From: Rhodocytophaga rosea | Lineage (GTDB): Bacteria; Bacteroidota; Bacteroidia; Cytophagales; 172606-1 | Reading direction: 5' to 3' | Length of the DNA: 64,000 nt | Assembly (NCBI RefSeq): GCF_010119975.1 | Contig: NZ_CP048222.1 | Location: 4,234,501 to 4,298,500, forward strand | Part shown: piece by piece, positions 35,134 to 43,235 of the stretch | How the letters are laid out: each line of letters begins with the position of its first letter | How positions within the stretch are numbered: the first letter of the stretch is position 1 | Notes under the pieces: generated by a model | Told to the model about the DNA's origin: nothing | What the model saw: only the letters and a program-made list of their open reading frames with translations | The model's database searches: none | Position numbers and translations under genes: made by a program

Positions 35134-35918
35134 ATACCTTAGCAAAAATAATCAAATACTCATTTTACGATACCTTACGTAGCTGGTGGGCTTTACTGTA
35201 TGGCCTGTTTTTTCTGACCCTAACCTCTACTCTACTCTATTTTTCCGGCGATTTTACCAAAGCGCTGGTAAGCTTACTGAATGTAGTGTTGCTGCTGGTT
35301 CCCCTGATCAGCACGGTGTTTGGCACTATGTATTTTTACAATTCCAGGGAATTTTCTGAGCTATTGCTGGCACAACCTATCAAACGCAGCCACCTGTTTC
35401 TGGGTCAGTACCTGGGATTAACTATCTCGCTGCTACTAAGTTTTTGCCTGGGTCTGGGAATCGCTTTTGTCATTTATGCAGGCACTTTAGAAGAGAGCAA
35501 ACATCTGTTTATGCTGATGCTGTGTGGCTCTTTACTAACGGCTATATTTACAGCTGTTGCTTTCCTGGTATCTGTCAGTTTCGAGGACCGCATTAAAGGG
35601 TTTGGAATCGCTATCCTGCTCTGGCTGTTTACAGCGGTTATCTACGATGGATTATTGTTGGCATTTCTGGTCATATTTGATGACTATCCCCTGGAAAAAG
35701 TATCTATAGGCATCACGCTTTTCAACCCCATTGACCTGTCCAGAATACTCATTTTACTGCGTCTGGAAACGGCGGCTTTGCTGGGATATACTGGAGCTGT
35801 TTTTGAAAAATTCTTTGGTACCCTGCAAGGTACACTCATTTCTTTTTGTACACTGGTATTATGGATTGTATTGCCGCTGCTGCTTTTTGTAAGAAAGGTG
35901 AGCCGTAAAGATTTCTAG
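35130..35918 (+). CDS. nosY: NosY ABC transporter permease
   Basis: A 262-aa membrane protein with six predicted helices in the ABC-2 arrangement and no large soluble domain. Recognisable NosY features are the opening of about twenty residues around IIKYSFYDTLRSWW, TVFGTMYFYNSREFSELLLAQPI after the second helix and FNPIDLSRILILL before the last helices. It overlaps nosF by 4 bp. The membrane partner of NosF, it anchors NosD and couples ATP hydrolysis to copper-sulfur centre maturation of NosZ. Confidence 0.93.
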   Translation: MNTLAKIIKYSFYDTLRSWWALLYGLFFLTLTSTLLYFSGDFTKALVSLLNVVLLLVPLISTVFGTMYFYNSREFSELLLAQPIKRSHLFLGQYLGLTISLLLSFCLGLGIAFVIYAGTLEESKHLFMLMLCGSLLTAIFTAVAFLVSVSFEDRIKGFGIAILLWLFTAVIYDGLLLAFLVIFDDYPLEKVSIGITLFNPIDLSRILILLRLETAALLGYTGAVFEKFFGTLQGTLISFCTLVLWIVLPLLLFVRKVSRKDF

Positions 35919-35956
35919 CATATAGCAGATATAGTCATTTTTAGAATCCACCTATC

Positions 35957-37057
35957 ATGTCAAAACCTGCTCCTTTCTTATTGCCTGTAGCCATACTTTC
36001 GGCACTTACCGGAGTTGTTACTGGCTTATACCGCATCGGATGGGTTGGGTTCCCTGCCAACGCCGCTGGAGAACATGGGGCTATTATGGTAGGCTGCTTC
36101 ATGGGAACCTTAATAAGCCTGGAGAGAGCTGTGGCGCTACAAAATAGATACGCCTTGTTTGTTCCGGCTATAGGGGTGGGAAGCCTTATTGCCTTTTTAG
36201 CCGGTTTCAAAGAAGCTGCATATATACTGTTGATTATAACTAGTATTGGCCTAACAGGAATTACTTTTTATTTGCAGAGCCGCCTTTCTAGTACAGGATT
36301 TGTAATTGCTTTCACAGGGGCGATTTGCTGGCTTCTGGGAAATGTAATGCTCGTACTCTGGAACATGTATCCGGTAGCAGTTTCCTGGTGGATGGGTTTT
36401 ATATTGCTTACTATTGTTTCTTCCAGACTAAAATCAAGTATTTCGCCAGAAGCGGCTAAGTTTAAATTTACTACATTATACCTGGTAATTGGCCTCGTTA
36501 CAGCAGGCTTGCTGATGCCTTTTCATGGAACAGGACGCTATGTGATGGGAGCAGGATTAGCTTGTACTGCCCTTTGGTTACTAAAGTATGATGCCGCCAG
36601 AGAAAGCATGAAAGGAGAAGAAGTAAACAGGTATTCTGGATTGCTCATACTGACCGGATTTATGTGGTTATTTATTACTGGAATATTCATGCTGTGGGGC
36701 GATTTATATGGCCCTTTGTATGATACAGTCCTTCACAGTTTTTTCATCGGCTTTCTTTTCTCGGTAGTGATGGCGCATGGGCCTTTAATTCTTCCGAACA
36801 TACTGGCTTTACCCATCAAACCCTTTCACAAGTTGCTATACATCTGGTCTGTTTTACTGCAAGGCTCACTAATTGTTCGGATCATAGCAAATTTTCTTGC
36901 TGAGTTTGAATTAAGAAAGTGGTCAGGTGTGTTAAATGGTATAGCAATTCTGGTTTTTTTCGTGAACATGGCAATTTTGCTGGCAATAGAAGTACGTAAA
37001 GCGAAAAATCAGAAGAATAATCCAGTAAAAAACAGTGCCGAACCGGTTCATTCATAA
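35957..37057 (+). CDS. NnrS-like polytopic membrane protein
   Basis: A 366-aa protein with about ten to twelve membrane helices and conserved-looking His residues within or beside helices: AGEHGAIMVGCFMGTLISLERAVAL, FHGTGRYVMG, DTVLHSFFIGFLFSVVMAHGPLILP. The distribution resembles NnrS, a haem- and copper-containing membrane protein linked to nitrosative stress tolerance, but the match is weak by eye. It starts 38 bp after nosY in the same operon and is followed 41 bp later by a truncated haemoglobin gene, so a role in NO handling is plausible. Confidence 0.6.
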   Translation: MSKPAPFLLPVAILSALTGVVTGLYRIGWVGFPANAAGEHGAIMVGCFMGTLISLERAVALQNRYALFVPAIGVGSLIAFLAGFKEAAYILLIITSIGLTGITFYLQSRLSSTGFVIAFTGAICWLLGNVMLVLWNMYPVAVSWWMGFILLTIVSSRLKSSISPEAAKFKFTTLYLVIGLVTAGLLMPFHGTGRYVMGAGLACTALWLLKYDAARESMKGEEVNRYSGLLILTGFMWLFITGIFMLWGDLYGPLYDTVLHSFFIGFLFSVVMAHGPLILPNILALPIKPFHKLLYIWSVLLQGSLIVRIIANFLAEFELRKWSGVLNGIAILVFFVNMAILLAIEVRKAKNQKNNPVKNSAEPVHS

Positions 37058-37098
37058 ATAAGGCACAACAAAATTATTTTTTTAACTCATCAATACAT

Positions 37099-37491
37099 AT
37101 GAATACCCCGATTAAAGACATACAAAACAGACAAGATATAGAGTTGTTGGTCCGTTCGTTCTATGACAAAGTAAATCAGGATGCATTACTTTCACCGGTA
37201 TTTAATGATGTGGCTGCTGTACATTGGGAAAGTCATTTGCCGGTGATGTATGATTTCTGGAGTTCGATGCTGCTGGGCGAAAAAAGCTATAAAGGTAATC
37301 CATTTCAGAAACATATCCCTTTGCCGATTAATAAAGTGCATTTTGAAAGATGGCTGGCTTATTTTATCGAAACCGTAGATGAACTTTTCACCGGAGAAGT
37401 AGCAGAGGAAGCCAAAATGCGGGCCAGATCCATAGCAAGCGTTTTTCAGTACAAACTGGAATTTATTCATGCCAACAACGCTAACTTCTGA
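37099..37491 (+). CDS. Group III truncated haemoglobin
   Basis: A 130-aa globin of the TrHb3 (P) class. Typical features are RSFYDKVNQDALLSPVFND at the N-terminus, WESHLPVMYDFWSSMLLG with the E-helix residues, and NPFQKHIPLPINKVHFERWLAYF, where the proximal His lies in the PFQKH segment. TrHb3 proteins bind O2 and NO and are often found in Bacteroidota and epsilonproteobacterial nitrosative stress loci; they detoxify NO or report on it. The 3' end overlaps the next gene by 23 bp, so the two are translationally coupled. Confidence 0.9.
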   Translation: MNTPIKDIQNRQDIELLVRSFYDKVNQDALLSPVFNDVAAVHWESHLPVMYDFWSSMLLGEKSYKGNPFQKHIPLPINKVHFERWLAYFIETVDELFTGEVAEEAKMRARSIASVFQYKLEFIHANNANF

Positions 37492-38773
37492 TCGTAATGT
37501 AAGCTTATTGCGCAGATGGGTGCTGCTGTCATTTGTGTATTTTATCATAGCTGGCTGCATGGGTGCTTTCCTGCGCCTGCAATTGTTCCATCCGGTTGCC
37601 AGTATCAATTACAAATACTTTTTGCATGGGCATTCGCACCTGGCTTTTCTGGGCTGGGTGTTCAATGCACTGTTTGTAGCCTTGCTATATGCGTATTTGC
37701 CCACACAAGTAAAACGCTACCAGCTTTTATTTAGCCTGTTACAGGTATCGGTTGTGGGTATGCTGATCAGTTTTCCTTTGCAGGGATATGCAACTATTTC
37801 CATCACCTTTTCTACCCTGCATATTTTTCTCTCCTACGCCTTTGCCTATAGATTTTTGCGGGACGTGCGCAGAGAAGCTTTTGTTCAAGAAAAACATACC
37901 CTATCAATTGCTTTCGTAAAATGGAGCTTGTTTTTTATGGTGCTTTCTTCGGTAGGGCCTTTTGCTCTGGGTGCAATCATGGCGAAAGGACTGGCAGGCA
38001 CCTCCCTGTATCAGTTAGCCATTTATTTTTATTTACATTTCCAGTACGATGGCTGGTTTAGTTTTGCTGTATTCGGCTTGTTCTTCTGGATATTCGAAAC
38101 CCATCAGATACCTATCAGCCCAAAAGCAGGACAGTATTTTTTGCTCAGTATGGCCATTTCCTGTATGCCAGCTTATGCGCTTTCTACCTTGTGGACACAC
38201 CCTCCAGTTTGGGTGTATGTGGTTGCGGCACTATCTGCTTTAGTACAACTCATCGCTTTATTCTTCCTGATCCGGTTGCTGTATATCAGTAGAATGGACC
38301 TGAAAAAACTCTTTGAAAAACGGGTATTCCACTTACTGCTTTTTGCCGGAATGGCTTTTACAATTAAAACTTTTCTCCAGCTTTTTGCCTCTTTTCCTGC
38401 CATTGCCGATATGGCATTTCTTATACGCAACTTTACCATTGGCTATCTGCACCTGATATTTCTGGGTTTTATTACTGTTTTTTTGATCGGCTGGTTTGCT
38501 GCTCAAAAATTCCTGCAACTCAACAATACATTAGCAATATGGGGAATACGACTTTTGCTAGTGGGTTTTACAGGTAGTGAACTCTATATATTCCTGCAGC
38601 CTTTATTCTTTACATCTGGCTGGGGTGCCATTCCATTGTATGATCCAGTACTGTTTATTTTTTCTGTGCTTATGCCTATTGGTACAATTTTGCTTATATG
38701 GCAATCCTACCGAAACAGTACATGCTACCAGACTGATACAGAGAGTGTTAGGCATTCAGTTAATAATTTATAA
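37469..38773 (+). CDS. Haem-copper-oxidase-like 12-helix membrane protein
   Basis: A 434-aa membrane protein with about twelve helices. Histidines are placed like ligands in helices: FLHGHSHLAFLGWVFNALFV in helix 2, IYFYLHFQYDGWFSFAVFG in the middle and NFTIGYLHLIFLGFITVFL late. This resembles subunit I of haem-copper oxidases and NO reductases, but length and spacing are unlike canonical ones. It overlaps the truncated haemoglobin gene and ends the nos transcription unit. It may be a haem protein involved in NO or O2 chemistry; function not established. Confidence 0.55.
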   Translation: MPTTLTSDRNVSLLRRWVLLSFVYFIIAGCMGAFLRLQLFHPVASINYKYFLHGHSHLAFLGWVFNALFVALLYAYLPTQVKRYQLLFSLLQVSVVGMLISFPLQGYATISITFSTLHIFLSYAFAYRFLRDVRREAFVQEKHTLSIAFVKWSLFFMVLSSVGPFALGAIMAKGLAGTSLYQLAIYFYLHFQYDGWFSFAVFGLFFWIFETHQIPISPKAGQYFLLSMAISCMPAYALSTLWTHPPVWVYVVAALSALVQLIALFFLIRLLYISRMDLKKLFEKRVFHLLLFAGMAFTIKTFLQLFASFPAIADMAFLIRNFTIGYLHLIFLGFITVFLIGWFAAQKFLQLNNTLAIWGIRLLLVGFTGSELYIFLQPLFFTSGWGAIPLYDPVLFIFSVLMPIGTILLIWQSYRNSTCYQTDTESVRHSVNNL

Positions 38774-38839
38774 AAATGTAGGTTTCAGATATAGAAAATG
38801 GAATACAGAATAACTTAAGCATAAGTATCATATGTTTTT

Positions 38840-39024
38840 GCGGGCAGGGGTGCAGCAATAGTGTGGCCGGTTTTGGCCTTGTGCGCAGGCCGGAGGACTG
38901 TGTGAGCAGCCATTTGTAGCGTAAAACAGGCTCTGTTGGTGCTACCACAACTGTGTTGGTTCTCTTCGCATTCACATGCTCGAGAATCTTTTGTTATTTT
39001 TCTTTTGGGCATGCAAAAGAAAAG
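38840..39024. repeat. GC-rich island with foldback, probable interspersed repeat
   Basis: Within the 432-bp gap 38774-39205, bases 38840-38960 are clearly richer in GC than the flanks and contain GGCCGG/GGCC words, and 38998-39023 is a palindrome TTTTCTTTTG-N6-CAAAAGAAAA. Open frames on the minus strand have the flavour of spurious repeat-derived ORFs common in Bacteroidota. It may also act as the end of the nos transcript. The rest of the gap is the scdA promoter region. Confidence 0.45.
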
Positions 39025-39122
39025 TAAAGACGGCGTAAGTATTAGAAATCGATATACTTAACTATTACACCATTCTTGAGAAAAATAAATCCTTAACCAA
39101 GTTAAGAAAATCATAAGAGAGT

Positions 39123-39136
39123 ATGATTAGAATCAT
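39123..39136. promoter_or_regulatory. FNR/NnrR-like box 3 of the scdA-norZ promoter
   Basis: ATGAT-TAGA-ATCAT, centred at 39129.5, the same motif as the two boxes at 29746 and 29790. A -7-like TACATTTA begins at 39159, again 29.5 bp from the box centre. Confidence 0.7.
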
Positions 39137-39158
39137 AAAATAGGGCTGGCTAACGCGG

Positions 39159-39166
39159 TACATTTA
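39159..39166 (+). promoter_or_regulatory. -7 element of the scdA-norZ promoter
   Basis: TACATTTA matches TAnnTTTG in all but the last base and lies 40 bp before the ATG at 39206. Confidence 0.45.
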
Positions 39167-39205
39167 CAATACCGAAAGATAGTTCAACCCTAAATACATA
39201 CAACC

Positions 39206-40141
39206 ATGAATACTGAGCTTGATGTCCGCAAAATTGAACCACGGTTTAAGCATCCCTTTATTTTCCAGAATTTCGACCAGTTGCTTCACGGCGAAATATT
39301 AACTTTAGTAAATGACCATGATCCGCTGCCCCTTTATCACCAGTTTAAAACCGAACGGAACGGAATTTTTGACTGGAATTACGAAGAAAAAGGGCCTGCC
39401 CTCTGGAAAGTAAAAATTACCAAAAAATTAGTTTCTGATGAAACCGTAGCCGATCTGGCACGCCAGTTTCCGAATGCATTACCTGTTTTTAAAAAACTGC
39501 ACATTGATTTTTGCTGCAATGGCAACCGCCTTTTTACAGAAGCATGCGAGGAAGCTGGTTTAGATCCCAGACAAGTAAAATTGCAGGTAATCGAGTCCAC
39601 TGAAAAACCTCCTCTCCACTTCCGGGCCGAAGACTGGTCGCCAGCATTTTTAGCAGATTACATTGTACAGAACCATCATAAATATGTAAAGGACACTGTT
39701 CCACAGCTAGAGGCATTGCTCGAAAAAGTAGAGAATGTACACGGCAAGGAGCATCCGGAAATCCATTCTATTCATGCCTGTTTTGTATCGCTTGCCATAG
39801 AACTACTGCAACACATGCAGAAAGAAGAGCAGATTCTTTTTCCCGCTATTAAACAACTGGTAAAAAACAAGCAGAACAATGAAGTAAATGGTTCTTTCCC
39901 TTTTCAAACCATCCGTAATCCTATTGCCGCTATGGAAAATGAACATGCAGGAGCAGGCGAAGACATGGAAAGTATCCGGAAGTTAACGAATAATTTTACA
40001 CCGCCTGCTGATGCCTGCCAGTCGTACCGCCTGCTTTATAAGCAACTGGAAGAATTCGAAGACGATCTGCACCAGCATGTACATTTAGAAAATAACCTGT
40101 TGTTTCCGAAAGCGATTCAACTGGAAAAAGAAATGCAATAA
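39206..40141 (+). CDS. ric: DUF2249-ScdA/RIC-hemerythrin fusion (iron-sulfur cluster repair protein)
   Basis: A 311-aa three-part protein. Residues 1-72 form a DUF2249 domain (LDVRKIEPRFKHPFIF, LVNDHDPLPLYHQF). Residues 78-125 form the ScdA N-terminal domain (ARQFPNALPVFKKLHIDFCCNGNR). Residues 145-311 form a hemerythrin-like di-iron bundle with His and Glu ligands in VQNHHKYV, HSIHACFV, LLQHMQKEEQILFP, NEHAGAGEDM and HQHVHLENNLLFP. RIC/YtfE/ScdA proteins repair iron-sulfur clusters after NO damage. The gene lies 16 bp before the NO reductase gene, under a promoter with an FNR-like box. Confidence 0.9.
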   Translation: MNTELDVRKIEPRFKHPFIFQNFDQLLHGEILTLVNDHDPLPLYHQFKTERNGIFDWNYEEKGPALWKVKITKKLVSDETVADLARQFPNALPVFKKLHIDFCCNGNRLFTEACEEAGLDPRQVKLQVIESTEKPPLHFRAEDWSPAFLADYIVQNHHKYVKDTVPQLEALLEKVENVHGKEHPEIHSIHACFVSLAIELLQHMQKEEQILFPAIKQLVKNKQNNEVNGSFPFQTIRNPIAAMENEHAGAGEDMESIRKLTNNFTPPADACQSYRLLYKQLEEFEDDLHQHVHLENNLLFPKAIQLEKEMQ

Positions 40142-40157
40142 TTAAGAGAAGAGATTT

Positions 40158-42467
40158 ATGAAGAAATACACAAAACTATGGATGGGCTTTATCACTGTAA
40201 TGGTTGGCTCCTTTGCCGTTCTGGGCTATTATGGCTCAGAAATATACAGAAAAGCGCCTCCTATTCCACATAAAGTTGTAAGTGCCAGCGGCAAAGTTTT
40301 ATTTACAGGCCAGGATATTAAAGATGGGCAAAATGTGTGGCAATCTATCGGCGGACAGGAAGTAGGAACGGTATGGGGGCATGGTGCATATGTAGCCCCT
40401 GACTGGACGGCTGACTGGCTCCACAAAGAAGCAATGTATATGCTCGACAGCTGGGCAAAAGAGGCCAAAGGCACAACTTATGAAGCCTTAGATGAAGAAA
40501 CGCAAGCCATGCTGAGAGCCCGTTTGCAAAAACAAATCCGGCAAAACACCTACGATACCCAGACTGGCAACCTCACTATTTCCGACCTCAGGGCAGAAGC
40601 TATTGCAGACGTAAGCAAGCACTATACTGGCCTGTTCACCAACGACCCTGCTTTGGCGCAATACCGCGATGCCTATGCCATTCCAGCTAATACCATCAAA
40701 GATTCGGAGCGGATGCGGCAAATGAATGCATTCTTTTTCTGGGCGACCTGGGCCTGCGTTACCAACCGGCCTGACAGTAAGATCACTTATACCAATAACT
40801 GGCCTGCTGAAAAACTAGTAGCCAACGAACCCACCAGCGACCTGATCATCTGGACTGGCTTTAGTGTAATTGTATTGATTGCCGGAGTGGGATTACTTGC
40901 CTATTATTATGCCTCGCACAAAGAGGAAGAGATGGAAGGGGCTGAACTACCTAAAAAAGATCCTTTATTAGGTTTGCAACCTACACCTTCTATGCGGGCC
41001 ACTTTAAAATACTTTTGGGTAGTAACGGCGCTTATTGTCGTACAGGTGATCTTGGGTGCGGTTACCGCCCATTATGGGGTAGAAGGGGAAGCATTTTATG
41101 GTATTCCGCTGGGTGAATGGCTGCCTTATTCTATCACCCGTACCTGGCATGTGCAGCTGGCTATTTTCTGGATTGCTACTTCCTGGCTGGCTACCGGGTT
41201 ATTTATTGCCCCTGCTGTTTCAGGCTATGAACCCAAATTTCAAAGCATAGGCGTTAATTTCCTGTTTATTGCCTTACTCGTGATTGTGGTAGGCTCCCTT
41301 GCCGGACAGTGGTTTGGTGTGATGCAAAAATTAGGTTTGGTAGAAAACTTCTGGTTTGGCCATCAGGGATATGAGTATGTAGATTTGGGCCGTTTCTGGC
41401 AGATATTCCTTTTGATAGGATTATTTTTGTGGTTATTTCTGATGGGAAGAGCCATCTGGCCGGCCTTTAAAAACCAGGCTGAAAACCGGCATCTGCTGGC
41501 GATGTTCTTGATTTCTTCCATAGCCATTGCTTCTTTCTATGCAGCCGGGCTGATGTGGGGCAGGCAAACAAACTTAGCCATTGCCGAATACTGGCGGTGG
41601 TGGGTCGTGCATCTGTGGGTGGAAGGCTTTTTTGAAGTATTTGCCACGGTAGTGATTGCGTTTTTATTTGTAAGAATGGGTTTGTTACGGACAAAAATAG
41701 CTACACCAACAGTATTATTTTCTACCATTATTTTCTTGTTTGGTGGTATTATCGGCACTTTCCATCACCTGTATTTCAGCGGAACACCAACCTCTGTATT
41801 GGCTTTGGGCGCTACTTTCAGCGCCTTAGAAGTAGTACCGCTAGTCCTGATCGGCTTTGAAGCCTACCATAACCTGACCTTGAGCCGGGCTACCGAATGG
41901 ATCAAAGCCTATAAATGGCCGATCTACTGCTTTGTTGCCGTTGCTTTCTGGAATCTGGTAGGCGCAGGCATTTTCGGCTTTGTGATTAATCCCCCTATTG
42001 CCTTATACTATATGCAAGGTCTGAATACAACGCCTGTACATGGACATACGGCTCTGTTTGGTGTATACGGCATTTTAGGTATTGGCCTGATGCTGTTTGT
42101 ATTGAAAGGCTTAGCAGCCCGCAATGTCTGGAAAGATGGCGTAATCAGCTTTGCTTTCTGGTCTATTAATATCGGCCTGGCTCTGATGGTGCTCATTAGT
42201 GTATTGCCTATTGGGTTAATGCAAACCTGGGCAAGTGTGGAGCATGGGCTCTGGTATGCCCGTTCGATGGAATTTATGCAAACCCCTACCATGGAAATTC
42301 TCCGCTGGCTCCGGGTGATCGGCGACACCATCTTTGCCGCTGGGGCAATTGCACTGGGATGGTTTGTGATCGGATTGAAAACCGGCTGGTCGCTGCAGAA
42401 GGAAACGGATATTTCGCCTGAAAACTTTCCGAGGATAAAGAAAGGCGAAGACTATATTAATGCCTGA
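40158..42467 (+). CDS. norZ: Quinol-dependent nitric oxide reductase
   Basis: A 769-aa single-subunit NO reductase (qNor) that reduces 2 NO to N2O at the inner membrane. The N-terminal region contains a membrane helix, then a large periplasmic part with WQSIGGQEVGTVWGHGAYVAPDW, as in the NorC-like extension. The NorB core has haem ligands in RTWHVQLAIFW, the FeB His and catalytic Glu in HLWVEGFFEVFATV, GTFHHLYFSGTP, and VHGHTALFGVYGILGIG. It acts upstream of NosZ in the same window, so NO goes to N2 in two steps. It overlaps the downstream reading frame but not its preferred start. Confidence 0.95.
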   Translation: MKKYTKLWMGFITVMVGSFAVLGYYGSEIYRKAPPIPHKVVSASGKVLFTGQDIKDGQNVWQSIGGQEVGTVWGHGAYVAPDWTADWLHKEAMYMLDSWAKEAKGTTYEALDEETQAMLRARLQKQIRQNTYDTQTGNLTISDLRAEAIADVSKHYTGLFTNDPALAQYRDAYAIPANTIKDSERMRQMNAFFFWATWACVTNRPDSKITYTNNWPAEKLVANEPTSDLIIWTGFSVIVLIAGVGLLAYYYASHKEEEMEGAELPKKDPLLGLQPTPSMRATLKYFWVVTALIVVQVILGAVTAHYGVEGEAFYGIPLGEWLPYSITRTWHVQLAIFWIATSWLATGLFIAPAVSGYEPKFQSIGVNFLFIALLVIVVGSLAGQWFGVMQKLGLVENFWFGHQGYEYVDLGRFWQIFLLIGLFLWLFLMGRAIWPAFKNQAENRHLLAMFLISSIAIASFYAAGLMWGRQTNLAIAEYWRWWVVHLWVEGFFEVFATVVIAFLFVRMGLLRTKIATPTVLFSTIIFLFGGIIGTFHHLYFSGTPTSVLALGATFSALEVVPLVLIGFEAYHNLTLSRATEWIKAYKWPIYCFVAVAFWNLVGAGIFGFVINPPIALYYMQGLNTTPVHGHTALFGVYGILGIGLMLFVLKGLAARNVWKDGVISFAFWSINIGLALMVLISVLPIGLMQTWASVEHGLWYARSMEFMQTPTMEILRWLRVIGDTIFAAGAIALGWFVIGLKTGWSLQKETDISPENFPRIKKGEDYINA

Positions 42468-42531
42468 TTTCTATATCTGCCATACTATCCATAGAAAAAC
42501 AATAGTTACATTTTTTAACGAATTCCATATC

Positions 42532-43062
42532 ATGAAAATCGATAACCCGAAAGCTAATGAGTTGCTTTTTAAATTTTGTTTATTTTTCAGTTTACTCATT
42601 GCTGTTTCCTGCTCATCTGAGAATAAAACAGAAGGTAATGAGGCTTCCAATACAACTGAGGAAAATACCTCCTCAGCACCTGCGGCACAGCCGGAAGCCG
42701 TCCCAGTGGCTGATCAAAGTAAGGGAATAGGTCCTGTGAGCAATGTTAATGTAGGTGCCGATATTGATAAAACTCTGGCTGGTCAGGGAAAAACTATATT
42801 TGAAAGCAAGTGTGCCGCCTGCCATAAACTCAACGAACGCTACGTAGGGCCGCCATTAGGGGGTGTAACACAAAGGCGTAAACCGGAATGGATCATGAAT
42901 ATGATTCTAAATCCGCAAGAAATGGTGCAGAAAAATGATACCGCGCAGGCTTTGTTAAGTACGTATATGACACAAATGCCTAACCAGAACCTCACACAGG
43001 AAGAAGCAAGAGCAATGCTGGAATATTTCCGGCAGGCAGATAGCGAACCAAAACAGAAATAA
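42532..43062 (+). CDS. Monohaem cytochrome c lipoprotein
   Basis: A 176-aa exported protein starting at ATG 42532; the open frame extends back to 42460 but that region is not signal-like. The signal segment FKFCLFFSLLIAVSCSSE contains a lipobox, then a long acidic linker rich in Glu, Asn, Pro and Ala, then a cytochrome c domain with CAACHKLN near residue 94 and a distal Met candidate in YMTQMPNQNL. It is the last gene after norZ and probably shuttles electrons in the periplasm; NosZ is a candidate acceptor because qNor itself takes electrons from quinol. Confidence 0.88.
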   Translation: MKIDNPKANELLFKFCLFFSLLIAVSCSSENKTEGNEASNTTEENTSSAPAAQPEAVPVADQSKGIGPVSNVNVGADIDKTLAGQGKTIFESKCAACHKLNERYVGPPLGGVTQRRKPEWIMNMILNPQEMVQKNDTAQALLSTYMTQMPNQNLTQEEARAMLEYFRQADSEPKQK

Positions 43063-43131
43063 ATGATTCCAAAAAGATATTGAAGCTTGATTGGTGTTGT
43101 GTTGGTAACATTATAAGCTTTATAAATAGCA

Positions 43132-43181
43132 AACTGCCTGGTATTCTTTGCTCAATTACTTGAAAAGAATACCAGGCAGTT
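43132..43181. terminator. Bidirectional hairpin between nor and sugar-transport units
   Basis: A perfect 18-bp inverted repeat (43132-43149 and 43164-43181, beginning AACTGCCTGG) with a 14-nt loop lies between convergent genes. The T-run is weak, but the stem is very stable. Confidence 0.75.
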
Positions 43182-43235
43182 GAATACGTACTTATATCCC
43201 AGGTGATATACCAATCGCCAGCACCAACTATCTGA

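Noticed and set aside
38815-39012. Small minus-strand ORFs in the GC-rich island
   Set aside because: They have repeat-like composition and no recognisable domain; treated as part of an interspersed repeat.
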